In this document: positions 52,145 to 63,420 of the stretch, piece by piece
Layout of the letters: each line of letters opens with the position of its first letter
Position numbering within the stretch: the stretch's first letter is position 1
Source of the DNA: Akanthomyces muscarius
Lineage: Eukaryota; Ascomycota; Sordariomycetes; Hypocreales; Cordycipitaceae
Assembly (NCBI RefSeq): GCF_028009165.1
Contig: NW_026611614.1
Span: 124,001-188,000 of the forward strand
Direction: 5' to 3'
Length of the DNA stretch: 64,000 nt
Notes under the pieces: generated by a model
Told to the model about the DNA's origin: nothing
Databases searched by the model: none
Seen by the model: only the letters and a program-made list of their open reading frames with translations
Made by a program: the position numbers and the translations under genes

Positions 52145-53612
52145 ATGCCTCCCAACGCAAATAATTTCTTGGCCCGGTTTCTTTTGGCCATTCTCAGGCA
52201 GACGGGTACCAAGAATGTGAGTACATGTCACTTGTTGCAGCATTTCTCCTTCGCTCCTCTCTAACTTTTCTTCTGCTAGGTTAACTGGAACCAAGTCGCG
52301 AACGACCCCTTTCTGCTGAAGCCCATTGTGTCTGGCCGGGCTGCCAGAATGAGATACAATCGCTTCCTCAATACCATTGCCAACGACAAACCAACGCAGA
52401 GACGCAGCTCAAGCAAAAATTCTGGAGTGATCTCCAAGTCCTCATCCCCGAGAGATTTTCGAGCCAAGAGAAGCCCAAGTACCGAGTCAGAATCCGACGT
52501 CGGCTTCGCGGTGTATCCTCAGGTATGTTTGATTGCGCAGCCAGCGCCAGTACTGTTAGCCACCCTTTGCCAACACTTACCAGTTCAACCCGGACGTCTC
52601 CCGCCACATAAGTGACCTCAGTAAAGACTTTCAGTCTTTCCGACCGCCAATACATCTGCCCAGCAGCGCAGATCCCTCAGGCGAGCTTGTTGACGGCGGC
52701 GACTACGAGGGTGACATGATCGGTTGCGGCAACCACCACAACGACAAAAATGTGGACGACGACGACGACGACGAAGCTCGCTTCAGTGCCGAACTCAGCT
52801 TGGAGAGTCTACGTAGCCTCGCACTGAAAACTGCACTCCAGTCGAGGGACCACTCTCAAGGTTTTTACAACAAACCGCGAACTATCGAACTACAAATCAA
52901 GCCGCGCCCACATGATTACGATTGGTGCGCTGAATTTCATCTCAGACTGCCAAACCTTTGCCAAATCCTAACTCATATTCTGACATCCTGTCGCGACTTG
53001 CGGACTTTGATTATTGTCACGAAGAGTGGCAACCATCCTGGTGACAGCGAGGAGATCAGCGAAAACGAGGAAATCCCCACAGCACGGATTACTCGTTATA
53101 TCATGCAGTATGTTCTGCTAGCGGTCAGTAATGTCTCTACCCCCGTGTCGCGCATAACAAGCCTTCACATCCGAATTGAACATGCCGCGGGCTGGGACTC
53201 TCTCATTCAAGACAGCAAGAATAGTGCGCAGCCACTGTTCGAGCATGTATCACGACTTGAAATAGCAGTACAATGTGTTGTAGCGCGCAAGGAGTTCCAT
53301 AAGACGTGCATGGAGAGCTGTAACATATTACTCGGTTGTTTTCCTCAGCTTCGTCACTTCTGTGTCAAATCAGCAGAAGACTTTTCTCAGATCGGTGCAA
53401 CACTTGAACATCCTACTCTCAAGCACTTAGAATGGTGTTGTCTAGGTACAGGGATGACGAGAAGGATCCCGATTGCCGAAGCTCTCGCGTCCCCTTCTCG
53501 ACCGGCAATGATTAGGGGTGCGCATTCCCTAGAGCCTAAGTTGACAACCTCCCCTGTGAATACCGAAGTGTTACGTCCGCCTGGCCGTCCATGGTTGGTA
53601 GACATTCTCTGA
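52145..53612 (+). CDS. Myb/SANT-like N-terminus with orphan C-terminal domain, 447 aa
   Basis: Exons 52145..52216, 52280..52522 and 52584..53612, all joined in phase 0; introns of 63 and 61 nt (donors GTGAGT and GTATGT). The start (FLLAILRQTG, then VNWNQVANDPFL and RAARMRYNRF) has the tryptophan and helix pattern of the short Myb/SANT-like domain common in fungal proteins. A Ser-rich linker and a run of acidic residues (VDDDDDDEA, ~205) follow. The C-terminal ~230 residues contain repeated Leu-rich segments (LPNLCQILTHILTSCRDLRTLII, HIRIEHAAGWDS, CFPQLRHFCV), suggestive of an LRR-like or F-box-type C-terminal region. Function unknown. Confidence 0.72.
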
Positions 53613-53879
53613 ACTAGAAAATTGAAACAAGCTAATTAACAAAACTCTGGCAGGAGTTGTTACCAAACGACTACCCCGGGTCGCGAATGTGACGTCGATC
53701 AGCGCGCAATGTGAGCAGCACCTTGCGCTAGCGCGCTACAGGAGGCTGATACTGACACAGCATTGGCGGTAAGCATTGTAATGGCGGCCAAGATGTCTTT
53801 CCGACACTGTTAAGCATGACTGTAGCGTTGTTGACGAAGCTACAATGATCGATCGGCTGAGTTTGTTACTGGCCGGAAA
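53613..53879. other. Spacer
   Basis: No coding signal between the Myb-like gene and the methyltransferase relic. Confidence 0.5.
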
Positions 53880-54449
53880 GGGCAACGAGCCGTCTTCTAC
53901 GCGGATCAATCGATGCCAAGAGCTTCCGCAAAACCGAAATTGAGGAATACGCCAGGCCTTTCCGCTGCCGCTACAAACCTGGAGGCTTTTTTTAGATCCA
54001 TCAAATCAGCTGGCAATCACTCGGCAAGCTCAGGAAAGGGTCAATGATTGAGAAATTCGCCGACACGATGTTTCAAGCTTTAGAAAAGTTTGGCGACTGG
54101 GCTGCAATCTCGAGGAGCAAGGAGGAGATGTTGAACAATGGCTTTACCAACATCGTTCTGGAAAGCTTTCCTTGCTCTAGTGAGTTGTTCAAGCAAGCTA
54201 TTGTTGATCATTTGGAGTCGCTCAGCTTGTTTCTTTTCACTCAGTGCATGGGCATGTCTTCTAACGACGTCCAAATCATGATTGCTGTCGCGAGGAGCGA
54301 GATGAAGGCCCTGAGGCAAGAGCTTCCTATTCAAGTGTGAGTTTAGTTCGCCGTTCCCGCCCTCTGTCCGACTAATAATTCCTTACTGAGATGCAAATAG
54401 TGGCACTTTGAGTGGTCGCCGCCCTCTAGACACGAGGGAAGGTGCTTGA
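53880..54449 (+). pseudogene. LaeA-like methyltransferase pseudogene (C-terminal half)
   Basis: YKPGGFF at ~53970 matches the LxPGGW motif of LaeA-like enzymes but runs directly into TAG (53993..53995), one C-to-T step from CAG. The same frame then continues open (IHQISW... to SSNDVQIMIAVARSEMKAL), matching the usual family C-terminus. An intron (GTGAGT...AAATAG) leads to GRRPLDT and a stop at 54449. Motif I is missing. It is a third methyltransferase copy in the window, now broken. Confidence 0.65.
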
Positions 54450-55248
54450 TTCAAACCGACTTTGGAGGACAAGCCAACAGCCTGGAGACGGGAAGACGGT
54501 AGTTTTGCGCTTCCCATATCGCCGCACCAACCATTCTAGTTCGACACAAGCTGTAGCAACAACAGTATTTTTTAGTTTAATTTTAATCATCTGTTGGACT
54601 CAGTTCGATGTGTACCGATAGTCTTTCTGTCTTCAAAAATAAACTTCCATATCCAGTTCTGCGGTCGCAAAGACTTGTCAATATTTTATCCGATGTCTCG
54701 ATGTAATCGAACTCTGGGTTTATGGCCTTCGTGTCAAAAACTGCAACTGCTACCCGGCCACCGCCCTTCACATGCTTTTTCAGCCTAATGTCCGGCGGCC
54801 CAAGTAAGGCCCGAGCAAGCAGGCGCCTGTCTCAAGACGAGGCCAGGGGGGCGTAGGCAGGGCAGGGCCCTGTAATGTAGCCTTTTCTCCTCAGGTGTGC
54901 TTCTCCTCGGGTGTACTTCTCCTCGAGTGTGCTTTCACGTCTTCCATCAAATCCTTTTTTTGGTCACGTTTTACCTTCTTGCTTCCTCCGACGTGTCGCT
55001 CCTAGCTGAGGTCTTCCACATGCAACTTATCTTCAGTGGCTACAGCTCGGCTCGTAGATTGACTCTGGCCGGCTCTCGTCAGCGAGTTTTGTTCACGCTA
55101 CAACCGGGAAAGCGGTGGAGGCTTCAGACGTTAGGTTAAGCCCTTGCCACACAACCATTTCACGAATACAGAACTGCGCTGCTCGACAATTTTCAGAACG
55201 TTGCCAACCTTGCCAATACGTCTGCAATCTCAGCTATCGGTCACAGCC
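54450..55248. other. Spacer, no gene seen
   Basis: Several short frames without support. Positions 54870..54935 contain three repeats of a TTCTCCTC(A/G)GGTGT motif. Confidence 0.55.
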
Positions 55249-56354
55249 ATGTGGCCACCGTCTGGTCGAACATTGACAAGGAGTAAGTCAGCCCAGAAGA
55301 TGCGTGGCTTTCAAACTGTGAGATTTATTTTTTAGGACTCAGAAACCAACCTGAATGGCTGAGTTTGCCCAAAGCGTTCCGATGGAAGGGAACGAACGTG
55401 GTTCGAAAGGCACGAGATGAAGAGCTATACGAACTATTCAGTCTACCTCCGACTAAGAAACTTTCAATGCACTTTGAGAAGTACGAACAAGGAATCGATC
55501 AAAATCTTTGGGGGGAGGATTTGTGTTGGAGACTACTTACCGAGATGGCAACCATCTTAGGACCTGAGAGTCACGACTATTTCCACGACATGACAGGGCC
55601 TTTTTATCAGGACAGTTTCTACCTTATATGGAACGAAAAGTTCCCAAAAAAGCCTTTTAGCACATTCGACCGTTTCCACAACGCTTTACCCTTACCACCA
55701 CAAGGCTGGTTCAGGCCTTGTGATGTATACGGTTTTCCATGTTCGTACAGGGGGCGCGTCTGGTCTTTTTTGGAGTTGGTCTACGAGGGAGAAAATCCAG
55801 CACAAGGACTACGCGACTTAATTCAAGGCCCTGTGTGTATGGATTGTGTTATGTTCACCTGGTTATTGTTCGAATGGTCTTGCCTCTGTCTGCAAGGGGC
55901 TGAAGAATACAACCGAGCAAGAAAAGGACGTGATGTCGTGTTGCTGCAGAGCGATCCCGGACGTCTATGGGTCGGCATGTTCCCGAAAACGCCAGCATCT
56001 ATCCAGTTACAACGTGTGAGGAATATTCCTGAGTACTGGAAAAAGCACCCACTGGGTCACAATCACTTCATTGCTACGTTTGTTCGTGGTGGCAAGCACC
56101 TATTCTTTCGCCGAGGGCAACCGAATATCATGTCACGAGATGAATTGGACGACCATCTTTGGCGTGCTATGAACGCAGATCAAGATACTGTGGACATGAT
56201 GAATATATGCATGTTTCATGCGGCCAAGAAAGAGGTTGGTGAGTTTCTGGCCATTGGAAATCCTGTATCCGCTTTGCAGGATGCTCGTGCGTGGCGTGTA
56301 AAAGCTTTGACGCGAGCAGAGTGGCAGGAGATTCGAGGACAGCAGATGCAATGA
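55249..56354 (+). CDS. Hypothetical protein, 350 aa
   Basis: Exons 55249..55282 and 55336..56354, joined in phase by a 53-nt intron (GTAAGT...TTTTTTAG); the large exon has no ATG near its start, so the small first exon is needed. The protein is rich in Trp, Phe and Tyr and looks globular throughout (WRLLTEMATILGPESHDYFHD, WFRPCDVYGFPCSYRG). Trp, His and Cys are spread evenly and no metal-binding pattern stands out. No signal peptide. Family not recognised; this is the longest protein here with no clue to function. Confidence 0.7.
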
Positions 56355-56500
56355 AGCGACTCCCACTGATTATTTGATATGATCATTGCAATATCGAGAG
56401 ATAGACAGAAGATACATGAAATTGGCCAGCCCAGTCAGAATACAAATAGCCGATAGCTAGCGTGTTATATTCCATGTCCTCGAGAATGAGTCTATTTGCT
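56355..56500. other. Short convergent intergenic region
   Basis: 146 bp between the 3' ends of two convergent genes. Confidence 0.5.
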
Positions 56501-57846
56501 TCATACGTAGCCTGTCATCTTGTGGAAGTTGACAGAGAGGACGAAACTTGTCCACCGATCAAGGCGAAAATCGCCTGGCGCGAGGCTCTGCTTGTAGATC
56601 TCTTCCGCTTCCTCGTGCTTGCCTTGTTCCTCGCACACAGCGCCCAGCGCGTCGGCAATCGTGCAGGACGTGGCGTGTCGCGGGCCTCCGACCGACCGCG
56701 CACCGTCCCACGCCTGCCGGTATATAGCTTCCGCCTCGGCCAGCCGCCTCTGGCTGCGTAGAAGATTGCCGTGGCCGAAAGAGGCTGCGTACGACATGGC
56801 CGAGTAGTCCTTGTCGCACACGGCAAACTCCTTCACCGTATCGGCGAAGCTCGCCTCTGCTTCTTCGACCCGGCCCTGGCGCGCGTACACCGTGCCCAAG
56901 CACGTGAGCGCGCCGGGCGCGTAGCCGGAGCGAGCGTCCTTGAGACCTTGGCAGACCTCCTGTATCAGCTTCTCGGCGGCCTCAATCTTTGCACGTCTCG
57001 ATATAAGATTCCGAGGTCGAGTTTCAGGATGAGGCCGTCGATGGAATCCTGTCTTGCTGCCGCCTTCAAGCCTTGCAGCGCGAGGGTGTACGCCTCCTCC
57101 GCCTCCGGAAAGGCGCGGCGCGCAGAGCACAGCGCCGCGAGCTGCGTGAAGGCCGTGATCGTCGTCTTGTAAGAAATGCCCATGAGATTGTGGAAGCCAT
57201 GGGCCGCCCCATGGTACGCACGTATCGCGTGGGAGAGCTTTCCGCGATCCTGGTACACGCCGCCGAGGTTGAAGGCCGCGGTCAGCGTCCTCAGGTCCCG
57301 CTCTCCGCTTCGTTCTTGGAAGCCGACGACGGCACGGACCAAAATGGCCTCGGCCTCCTTTAGCTTCTGGCGCTTCGCGTAGACGACGCTGAGCGCGTTG
57401 AATATGCAGAGCACCGGCACCGGTTCAGGCCCGCGATCCCGGTCCACCTCGTCGACAAGAGTCCTGTACAGCGCCTCGGCCTCCTCGTAGCGCTTCTCGC
57501 CGCACAGCATCTGCCCGTACTTGTGTATCGCCGTGACTGTCCTCCAGTGCGCATACCCGAAGATGCGGCGAAACTTGCCGACGACGGTGCAATGAACCTC
57601 GTCGATGGCCGCATCGTTGCGCTGCCCGTGATAGATGGCCAGCTGGTCATGCACAAGCCGCAGGAAGAGGCTGTGGTCCGTCCGGTCTGCCTCGTCAAAC
57701 TCCTCGATGGCTTCGCGACGTATACTGCTCGCCCTTACTGCTTCCCGACTGCTTTCCAGGAAAGAAACGTACCTGGAGTAGATTGTGTAGCGCGAGGCGC
57801 ATCGCCTAGCGCTGTTGGTGCGTATAGCAGCACGGTCGGGCGACAT
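56501..57846 (-). pseudogene. Kinesin-light-chain-like TPR protein gene with one frameshift
   Basis: From the ATG at 57846 the frame encodes ~285 residues of TPR repeats (EKRYEEAEALYRTL, KRQKLKEAEAILVRA, GKLSHAIRAYHGAA, RRAFPEAEEAYTLAL) and then leaves frame near 56990..57003 (after LDLGILYRDV). One phase over, TPR repeats continue (IEAAEKLIQEV, GRVEEAEASF, QRRLAEAEAIYRQA, GKHEEAEEIYKQSL) to a stop at 56501. A single 1-nt indel would account for it; no intron fits. It is strongly GC3-biased compared with most neighbours. Such TPR arrays often form the C-terminus of fungal NACHT/NB-ARC proteins, but no nucleotide-binding domain is found upstream here. Confidence 0.75.
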
Positions 57847-58177
57847 TCTGGATACGAGGCCTGCACAAACGCCTTGGGGGTCTTAGACGATGAAATCGAG
57901 CTTTCACTTCATTTTCTAGTTCTCGTCTACCGCAGGACGAAGCATGTTCTGGCGACAGGTCAGTGGAAGCGCGGCGGCGGCATGGTCGGCAGCAGCCAGT
58001 TCTGACCACGCAGGCGTTTGGACCATTCTGGCCGCTTATGCCCGCAAGCTGCAAGTCTGGCTCCTCGGCCTGTCTGACCATCTCTACAACATTAATGACA
58101 TGGATGAGCGGGGTTTGGCAAGAAAAATCGTTGGCTGGCTGGCATAAGTGCTTCGCCGCGCAGTATATACAGCTCAA
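57847..58177. other. Spacer between two broken genes
   Basis: No gene supported; the long frames that cross it are antisense shadows of the neighbours. Confidence 0.5.
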
Positions 58178-58880
58178 GCTATCCACGGCCCCTCCTAGAG
58201 CCGACCTCCACATACTCCCGCACGAGAAATGTCGACTGCGCCGTGACCAACGCCATGGTGATAGGGCATCGACACGTTGGGCACCTGTGCTTTTCTGCTT
58301 TCCACCTGCCCCAGCAAACGCTGCAAACGACGTGGCCTGTATCGTCAGCGGCCTGGAACCGGTTGCGCGTTCAGGGCTGCCTACTATATGGCGTATACAG
58401 AAGATTGTCCGAATCGTCGCACACAGGGCAGTGTTGCCAGTCATACTGCTTCGCAAACGTGTTCTGCCGCCGTCAGAGTTAGGCGCTTACTTGCCTGCTA
58501 AGGGGTGCGCCTTACCGGTCTGTCCAGGAAATTCTGGATGTCCGCGCAGTCGATGTCGTCGGCCTCGCCCGCCAAGGCGCAGACGAGGCACACGCGCTAG
58601 TTGTGCACTCGGAGCAGCGACACGATGTCGGCGCATGCGTTGCAGAGGAGCTGTCTCTGTCAGAATGCCGGCCTGCTTCGTCTTTCGTACGTATATGTCC
58701 GTGTATACGGTGCTTCGGCCCGTCGTCGAGAAGCGCTCGGCAGTTGAAGCAGAGCTGCTCGCCCCCGGTCAAGTCGACAATTGTCTTAATGTAGTCTATC
58801 TGCGATGCTGTCGCACGTCGTGTATAGCACAGATCCTCGCTGCAGTAGTAGCGAGGATCGGTTGACTAAAATGCTTTTCT
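58178..58880 (-). pseudogene. RING-finger-like zinc-binding protein relic
   Basis: Minus strand. Exons 58385..58463 and 58178..58336 are joined by a 48-nt intron (GTAGGC, GCTGACG, ACAG). They encode HCPVCDDSDNLLYTPYS, then HVVCSVCWGRWKAEKHRC and PTCRCPI, a RING-type CxxC...HxxCxxC...CxxC pattern lacking the third cysteine. A preceding exon ending at 58516 (GTAAGG donor) encodes LCNACADIVSLL, an in-frame TAG (58597..58599), and VCLVCALAGEADDIDC. Further upstream, CSEDLC and LCFNCRALLDD lie in the next phase. The pieces form a Cys-rich protein, perhaps a RING ubiquitin ligase, now broken by a stop and a phase mismatch. Confidence 0.5.
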
Positions 58881-59378
58881 AGGCGTGGCCGTTTCGAGCG
58901 AGGAGCCGTAATCTGACACCTAAGGCAGTCGACACGAATGGCAGACATGGCATCCGCTCTGGCCACCGTCCACATCGCCCGTTGTTTCGTGTTGCTGGGG
59001 CTGACCGTTTCATCGCGCGCAGCATCGCCAAGCTCTTCGTCCGTCTCGCCGTCGGGGACGTCCCGGTTCGCCGGCAGACAGCGCCGGGTTTGCGCAGTAT
59101 CAGCAACGGCAGACGCACTTGCACCATCCTCGGCACATACCAGCAGCCTATATGTGCAGTATACTTCTTGAAGCAGGGGCTCGCTCGCGACGAGCGGTCG
59201 GTTAGCGATAAACGGCTCGGCGCGAGTATTATTTATAGCCCGATCACCGCACGCGGCGCTAGAGCGGTGCTCCAGAACGGCCACACGGGAGGAAAAGACA
59301 AACATAACTACATATCTACTTCACTTCGCGAAGCAGCTGCCCTGCCTCGTCGTTATTATGACGACCTTCGTCATAGTA
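58881..59378. other. Spacer, possible 5' exon of the Cys-rich relic
   Basis: A minus-strand frame ending VDCLRCQITAPRSKRPR (~58900..59300) may be its first exon, but the join to the downstream pieces is out of phase. Confidence 0.3.
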
Positions 59379-59987
59379 ATGAGCAAAAATGCTAACAAGG
59401 AAGGCTTCGTCCACTGGACGGCACGGGCATCGCACGACACTAGACGAGGCTTGGGAGATCTCCTCTAGTCGGCGGGGTCGGACGTGGCCAAGTCGCTGTT
59501 CACATCGGCGCGCATCGGCACATCTCACATCTGCGGCAGTATGGCCGGCCGTGACGAGATCTGCATCGCATTCCGCGCCTTTGCCTGTATCGCCTTCTTC
59601 ATCATCTCTTTCTTGCTCGTCTCGCTGGCGTTTTGCATTGCTGCGACGTTCATGGCCAGGCCACCCCGCTTTGTGAGCGGGGCCGACGTCTTTTTCCGGA
59701 GGATCGGACTGGCGTTTATTGTGGTGGGCTTCGCGTTCGCGATGGGCACGCATGAAATCGGTGCACAGCTGCAGCGAGCCCTCGGTGGCCAGTCGAAGAC
59801 CGGGGTTGTATGGGTCGGGGCACTCGTCACCCTCGTGTTTTCTATCCTTGGACTGGCCGTGGACGCGTATTTCTCGTACCGCAATCGTAGGTTACCTACC
59901 CCGCAGGAAGACAAAGCCCGATTCGCAGATGAGCGCTACGTAGCTAGTGTTCCAAGCATGCAGGACGGTCGTCACACCAGGCACTAA
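59379..59987 (+). pseudogene. Small membrane protein gene interrupted by TAG
   Basis: A frame from ATG 59379 (another in-frame ATG at 59358) runs 29 codons to a TAG at 59466..59468, then stays open in the same phase to 59987. From an internal ATG at 59541 a 148-aa protein could still be made: three hydrophobic segments (CIAFFIISFLLVSLAFCIAA, IGLAFIVVGFAFAMG, VVWVGALVTLVFSILGLAV) and a hydrophilic tail. The TAG is one C-to-T change from CAG. Function unknown. Confidence 0.55.
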
Positions 59988-60529
59988 CAGCGCTGCTATC
60001 TGCCGCGGCTGCTACGTATCGTCGGCTTAGCAGACCTGAAAGTGGCCGGGTAGGGTAGGGGTTACAAGAGGAGCACCGCGAGACGAATCGCCGTAGTGGC
60101 CAAGATAGACCGTAAACGTCAATAGAGTAGTTACTTTTGGATTTTCAACATCCGTCTTAGTGTATGATCGGTGACTACGATGTCAAGTGTAGAACATGTG
60201 TAGAAAAGAGTGGCAGTTGAAGCCAGCGCACTGCGACCGTTGCAAGCCCCGGGAGTGGATAACACGTCAAGTGAGGCCCTTTTTGGTGTGCTGCTCGGGT
60301 TGTCTGCCATGCTTCACCTAGCTGATTTCGGGTGGGTGGTTTGCACGCGTCGGAGCATAGAATGGCTGCCACTGCTTTTCTTGCTCCTTGCAATGCACGA
60401 CATTCATCTTGCTTCTTTCTGGCCCAAATCTGCTGCAACAGGGATATATTAATCCATAGATAGCATCCACTATTGCAAGCTGTCCAGGGCAGGCGCAGGT
60501 ATTAGGAGCTATATTCCGCTGCGGGCGCT

Positions 60530-60551
60530 GATTTGATTTGATTTGATTTGA
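60530..60551. repeat. (ATTTG)4 microsatellite
   Basis: Four uninterrupted GATTT units. Confidence 0.9.
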
Positions 60552-61154
60552 CTATTACGTCCGTTGGCGAAAAAATATATAGTGAAGGTCATGTAATACG
60601 AACTGTTTCATCCGCCGCGGGCACTGGCGGCATCTCCTGGAAACCTCCCGGGTAGCTTGGCCAGAGAGCACCATACGTGTCGCAGATCTAGCCGAGGGAC
60701 CATATTCTACCCAGGTATATTGCAGCTGCATAGTGGAGCTCTTGTGGTTAAAACAGGCTTCTTGTCTAGATGCAGTTGGGCGTCTACTTTGTCCCATTTG
60801 GAAGCGCACACCATTTCTGTATCTGCGGATGCGCCAGTTCTAGCGTACCATTTGGGCCGCGGACAACAGCCGGGCCGTGTTCCGCCACCGATCACCCATT
60901 CCCATTGACCAATAATTGCCCTCCTCTAATTCACTGCCTATCAGCCTCACGCGAAAAAGTCAAAATGTGCAGCGAAGTGAGTGCAACCCGGAAGCCTTAG
61001 ATCTAGACAGATAAATCCATTTTACGCTGACAAAATTTGAACCGCCGCATTCTATTCTCGGCTCCTTCTCAAAACAAGTCCATTTTGAAATGGCTGAGTG
61101 CCGAACGTGCGTGCCTATGCATCAGATCTCAAGCTCTTCTAGGCGAAAGAGTGT

Positions 61155-61216
61155 TATCTTATCTACCTTATCTACCTAATCTACCTGATCTGCCTTATCG
61201 GCCTTATCTGCCTTAC
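61155..61216. repeat. 9-bp tandem repeat (TTATCTACC type)
   Basis: About seven imperfect 9-bp units with CTACC/CTGCC/CGGCC variants; in frame they read YLP/NLP/DLP. Confidence 0.85.
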
Positions 61217-62679
61217 TGTTAAGGTGAGAAGGATCATGTGGCTAGTCCGTCGTCTTACCGGCAAGCTGGCAACACTCATCTTTTCCCAGCTTCTACTGCC
61301 TCTTCCCATCCCCAGATAGCTCGCCACAACGACGCGCTGTTGACGCTCCATTACCGATGCATCACCGATGCCAAGCTCAGCGTAGCAACGCCCCTTACGT
61401 TCTGCGATGTCCGCTGTGTAGGAATATGGGTGCCTTTTAAGGGCGCATCAAAGGCTACTAGACCCGATTGCCTTAGCTGTCGCGCGCCACCTCGGCGCGA
61501 TAATAACTGACTTCGATTTCCCTAGGAATGCCGGCGCCACAGTTTCTTCGACTAGTCAGCTTCGCGCCACGCCTTAAGATAATCCCGTGTGGGCAAGACG
61601 GGGAAGCCTGGACCTGGCAACTCTGAAGAAACGGATTTGTGGCCCGCAACGTGCGCATGGCTGCGAGAGAATCGTCACTTTGCTCTCATACCACGGCTTC
61701 ACAGTTCTGACCTATCTACAGGACAAATGTACGTGTCTCGGGTTGGACCTTGTCGCCTACTACTGACCGTCGCGTGTGGTTAACGCGTCTTGAGCCCTTG
61801 GTGGTCGCCGCCTACATGTTCGAAGATATCGACTCGCTGCTTCGGCCTTTGACAACCACCACACATTTGCCACTCCTCGAGCCGATTCGTCCGCCTGCGG
61901 GAAGATGGAATCACGCTATTCAGCTGATGTATTTTCGCCGCCTGCCGTCCGCCTGCCATCTGTCGGTCCCTCAACGCGACTGGACGAGCATGGAGTACGT
62001 AATTCATCCTGCATGAGAACGAAGGAGCACCCTGTGACTCATACAACCTTTTCCGATACCAATACTTTCTTGCCGAACGGCTTTGATGAGTCGGCCTCAG
62101 CGCTCGCCAAGGCTGAGCCTGAGCTGGTGTTGACAAGTTGTACGGGAGGGCACCTAACGGTTTGCGCCGAGTGTGCAGAACGCCCGCAGCACCTGCGACA
62201 CGAGAGCAGGCTGATTCTATGATGCACTATCGCTCCTGGCTATCGTCGACCCTAAAACCGGGAGCGTTGGGCGTAGTAGAATGCAATTTGCAGCGTGTGA
62301 TCGTAGATACCCATGCTACGCCACCATGCCAACCACGTTGAAATCCACTTAGCCACTGACCGCATTTAAATGGCGAGCTGGTCTATGCTATAATCACGTT
62401 CCACGATGCGGTAAATGTGAGGCAAAGCTGAGAGAATTCATATCACTTCAGTCTCTAAGTAGTATATTGTTTTATATAATTATCTTCCCTGTCGCCGCCA
62501 TATATATCAGTCTCATTGCGAATACACGGGCAGGGCTGCACCCACGCCTACGCGAGCTGTGTATACCACCCGGCTCGATGTCTACACCACAAATTCTTAT
62601 TTACCTACTTCATCCAACTCAATGGACGTATCGCCAGCGACTACGGTCAAGAGAAATCCGACGCAGCTTAAGCCGGTCA

Positions 62680-63420
62680 GGACAAAAAACAGCACGAAAC
62701 GACGGCTCGGAGAAGAGCTTTGCCCTTACAAGACTCAAGTCTGGCGGCGCCTTACCACACAACGTTATACCCATCGATTCCATCGAAATGGCGCGGAGAC
62801 TTCAAACCGTCAACTACTTTAAATATCTACCAATCGTTCTACTTGCGCCAGTCGTGCATATCAGCCTCAAATCGTGCGTAGACTTGGGCATCTCCTCATG
62901 TATGACTACACCGTGCAAGCTGATTAACTTGGGCAATAGCATGATGCCCGCACTAGAGAACCGCGCCACGCCAACTCTAGCCGACAACACTAAGTCATTT
63001 AACATTCTACTCGCCAAAGACAACACTATGAACCAAAAATTAGCTGTCAAGATCTTGGAGAAGTACTACCGCGTTATGACGTAGCGGGCAACAGTTGGGA
63101 GGCCGTCGAGGCTGTTAAGGAGAAGAAGTTAGACTTTATTCTAATGGATGTTCAGACGCCTATTATAGATAGTTTCGAGGCCACTAGCAAGATTCGCGAA
63201 TACGAGCACAGCATGGGATCACATCACACACCCATTATTACCCTAACCGCCCACATAATAATAGGGCGTCACGAGAAATGTATTCAGGCTTAGATAGACG
63301 AATATTTGTCCAAACTGCTTCGGCAGAACTAGCTAGTTCAGACTTATGTGACTCTCAGAAGGCCGCTTTTAGAAAGCAATTAAGAGGAAGTTTAGATAGC
63401 ATTCTAGTCTAATAAAAACC
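62680..63420 (+). pseudogene. Relic of a Nik1/os-1-type group III histidine kinase (C-terminal receiver part)
   Basis: 62740..63083 encodes KYLPIVLLAPVVHISLKSC, then DLGISSCMTTPC, PALENRATPTLADNTKSF and ILLAKDNTMNQKLAVKILEK, matching the segment before and at the start of the Nik1/os-1 receiver domain. A 1-nt deletion (~63080) shifts phase; the match then continues (EAVEAVKEKK, ILMDVQTP with the phosphoacceptor Asp, SFEATSKIREYE, TPIITLTAH, HEKCIQA). It is broken by TAG codons at ~63292 and ~63331, where family members have Gln. Several differences are G-to-A or C-to-T type (LAKDN for LAEDN). The N-terminal HAMP and kinase regions are absent. Confidence 0.85.

Larger units (their letters stand above)
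59988..62679. other. Long spacer without a recognisable gene
   Basis: 2.7 kb with only short overlapping frames. It holds an ATTTG pentanucleotide repeat and a 9-bp repeat, listed separately. No motif was recognised on either strand. Confidence 0.55.

Noticed and set aside
57806..58865. 216- and 300-residue frames on opposite strands
   Set aside because: Both are shadows crossing two different broken genes; the spliced Cys-rich exons explain the coding signal better.
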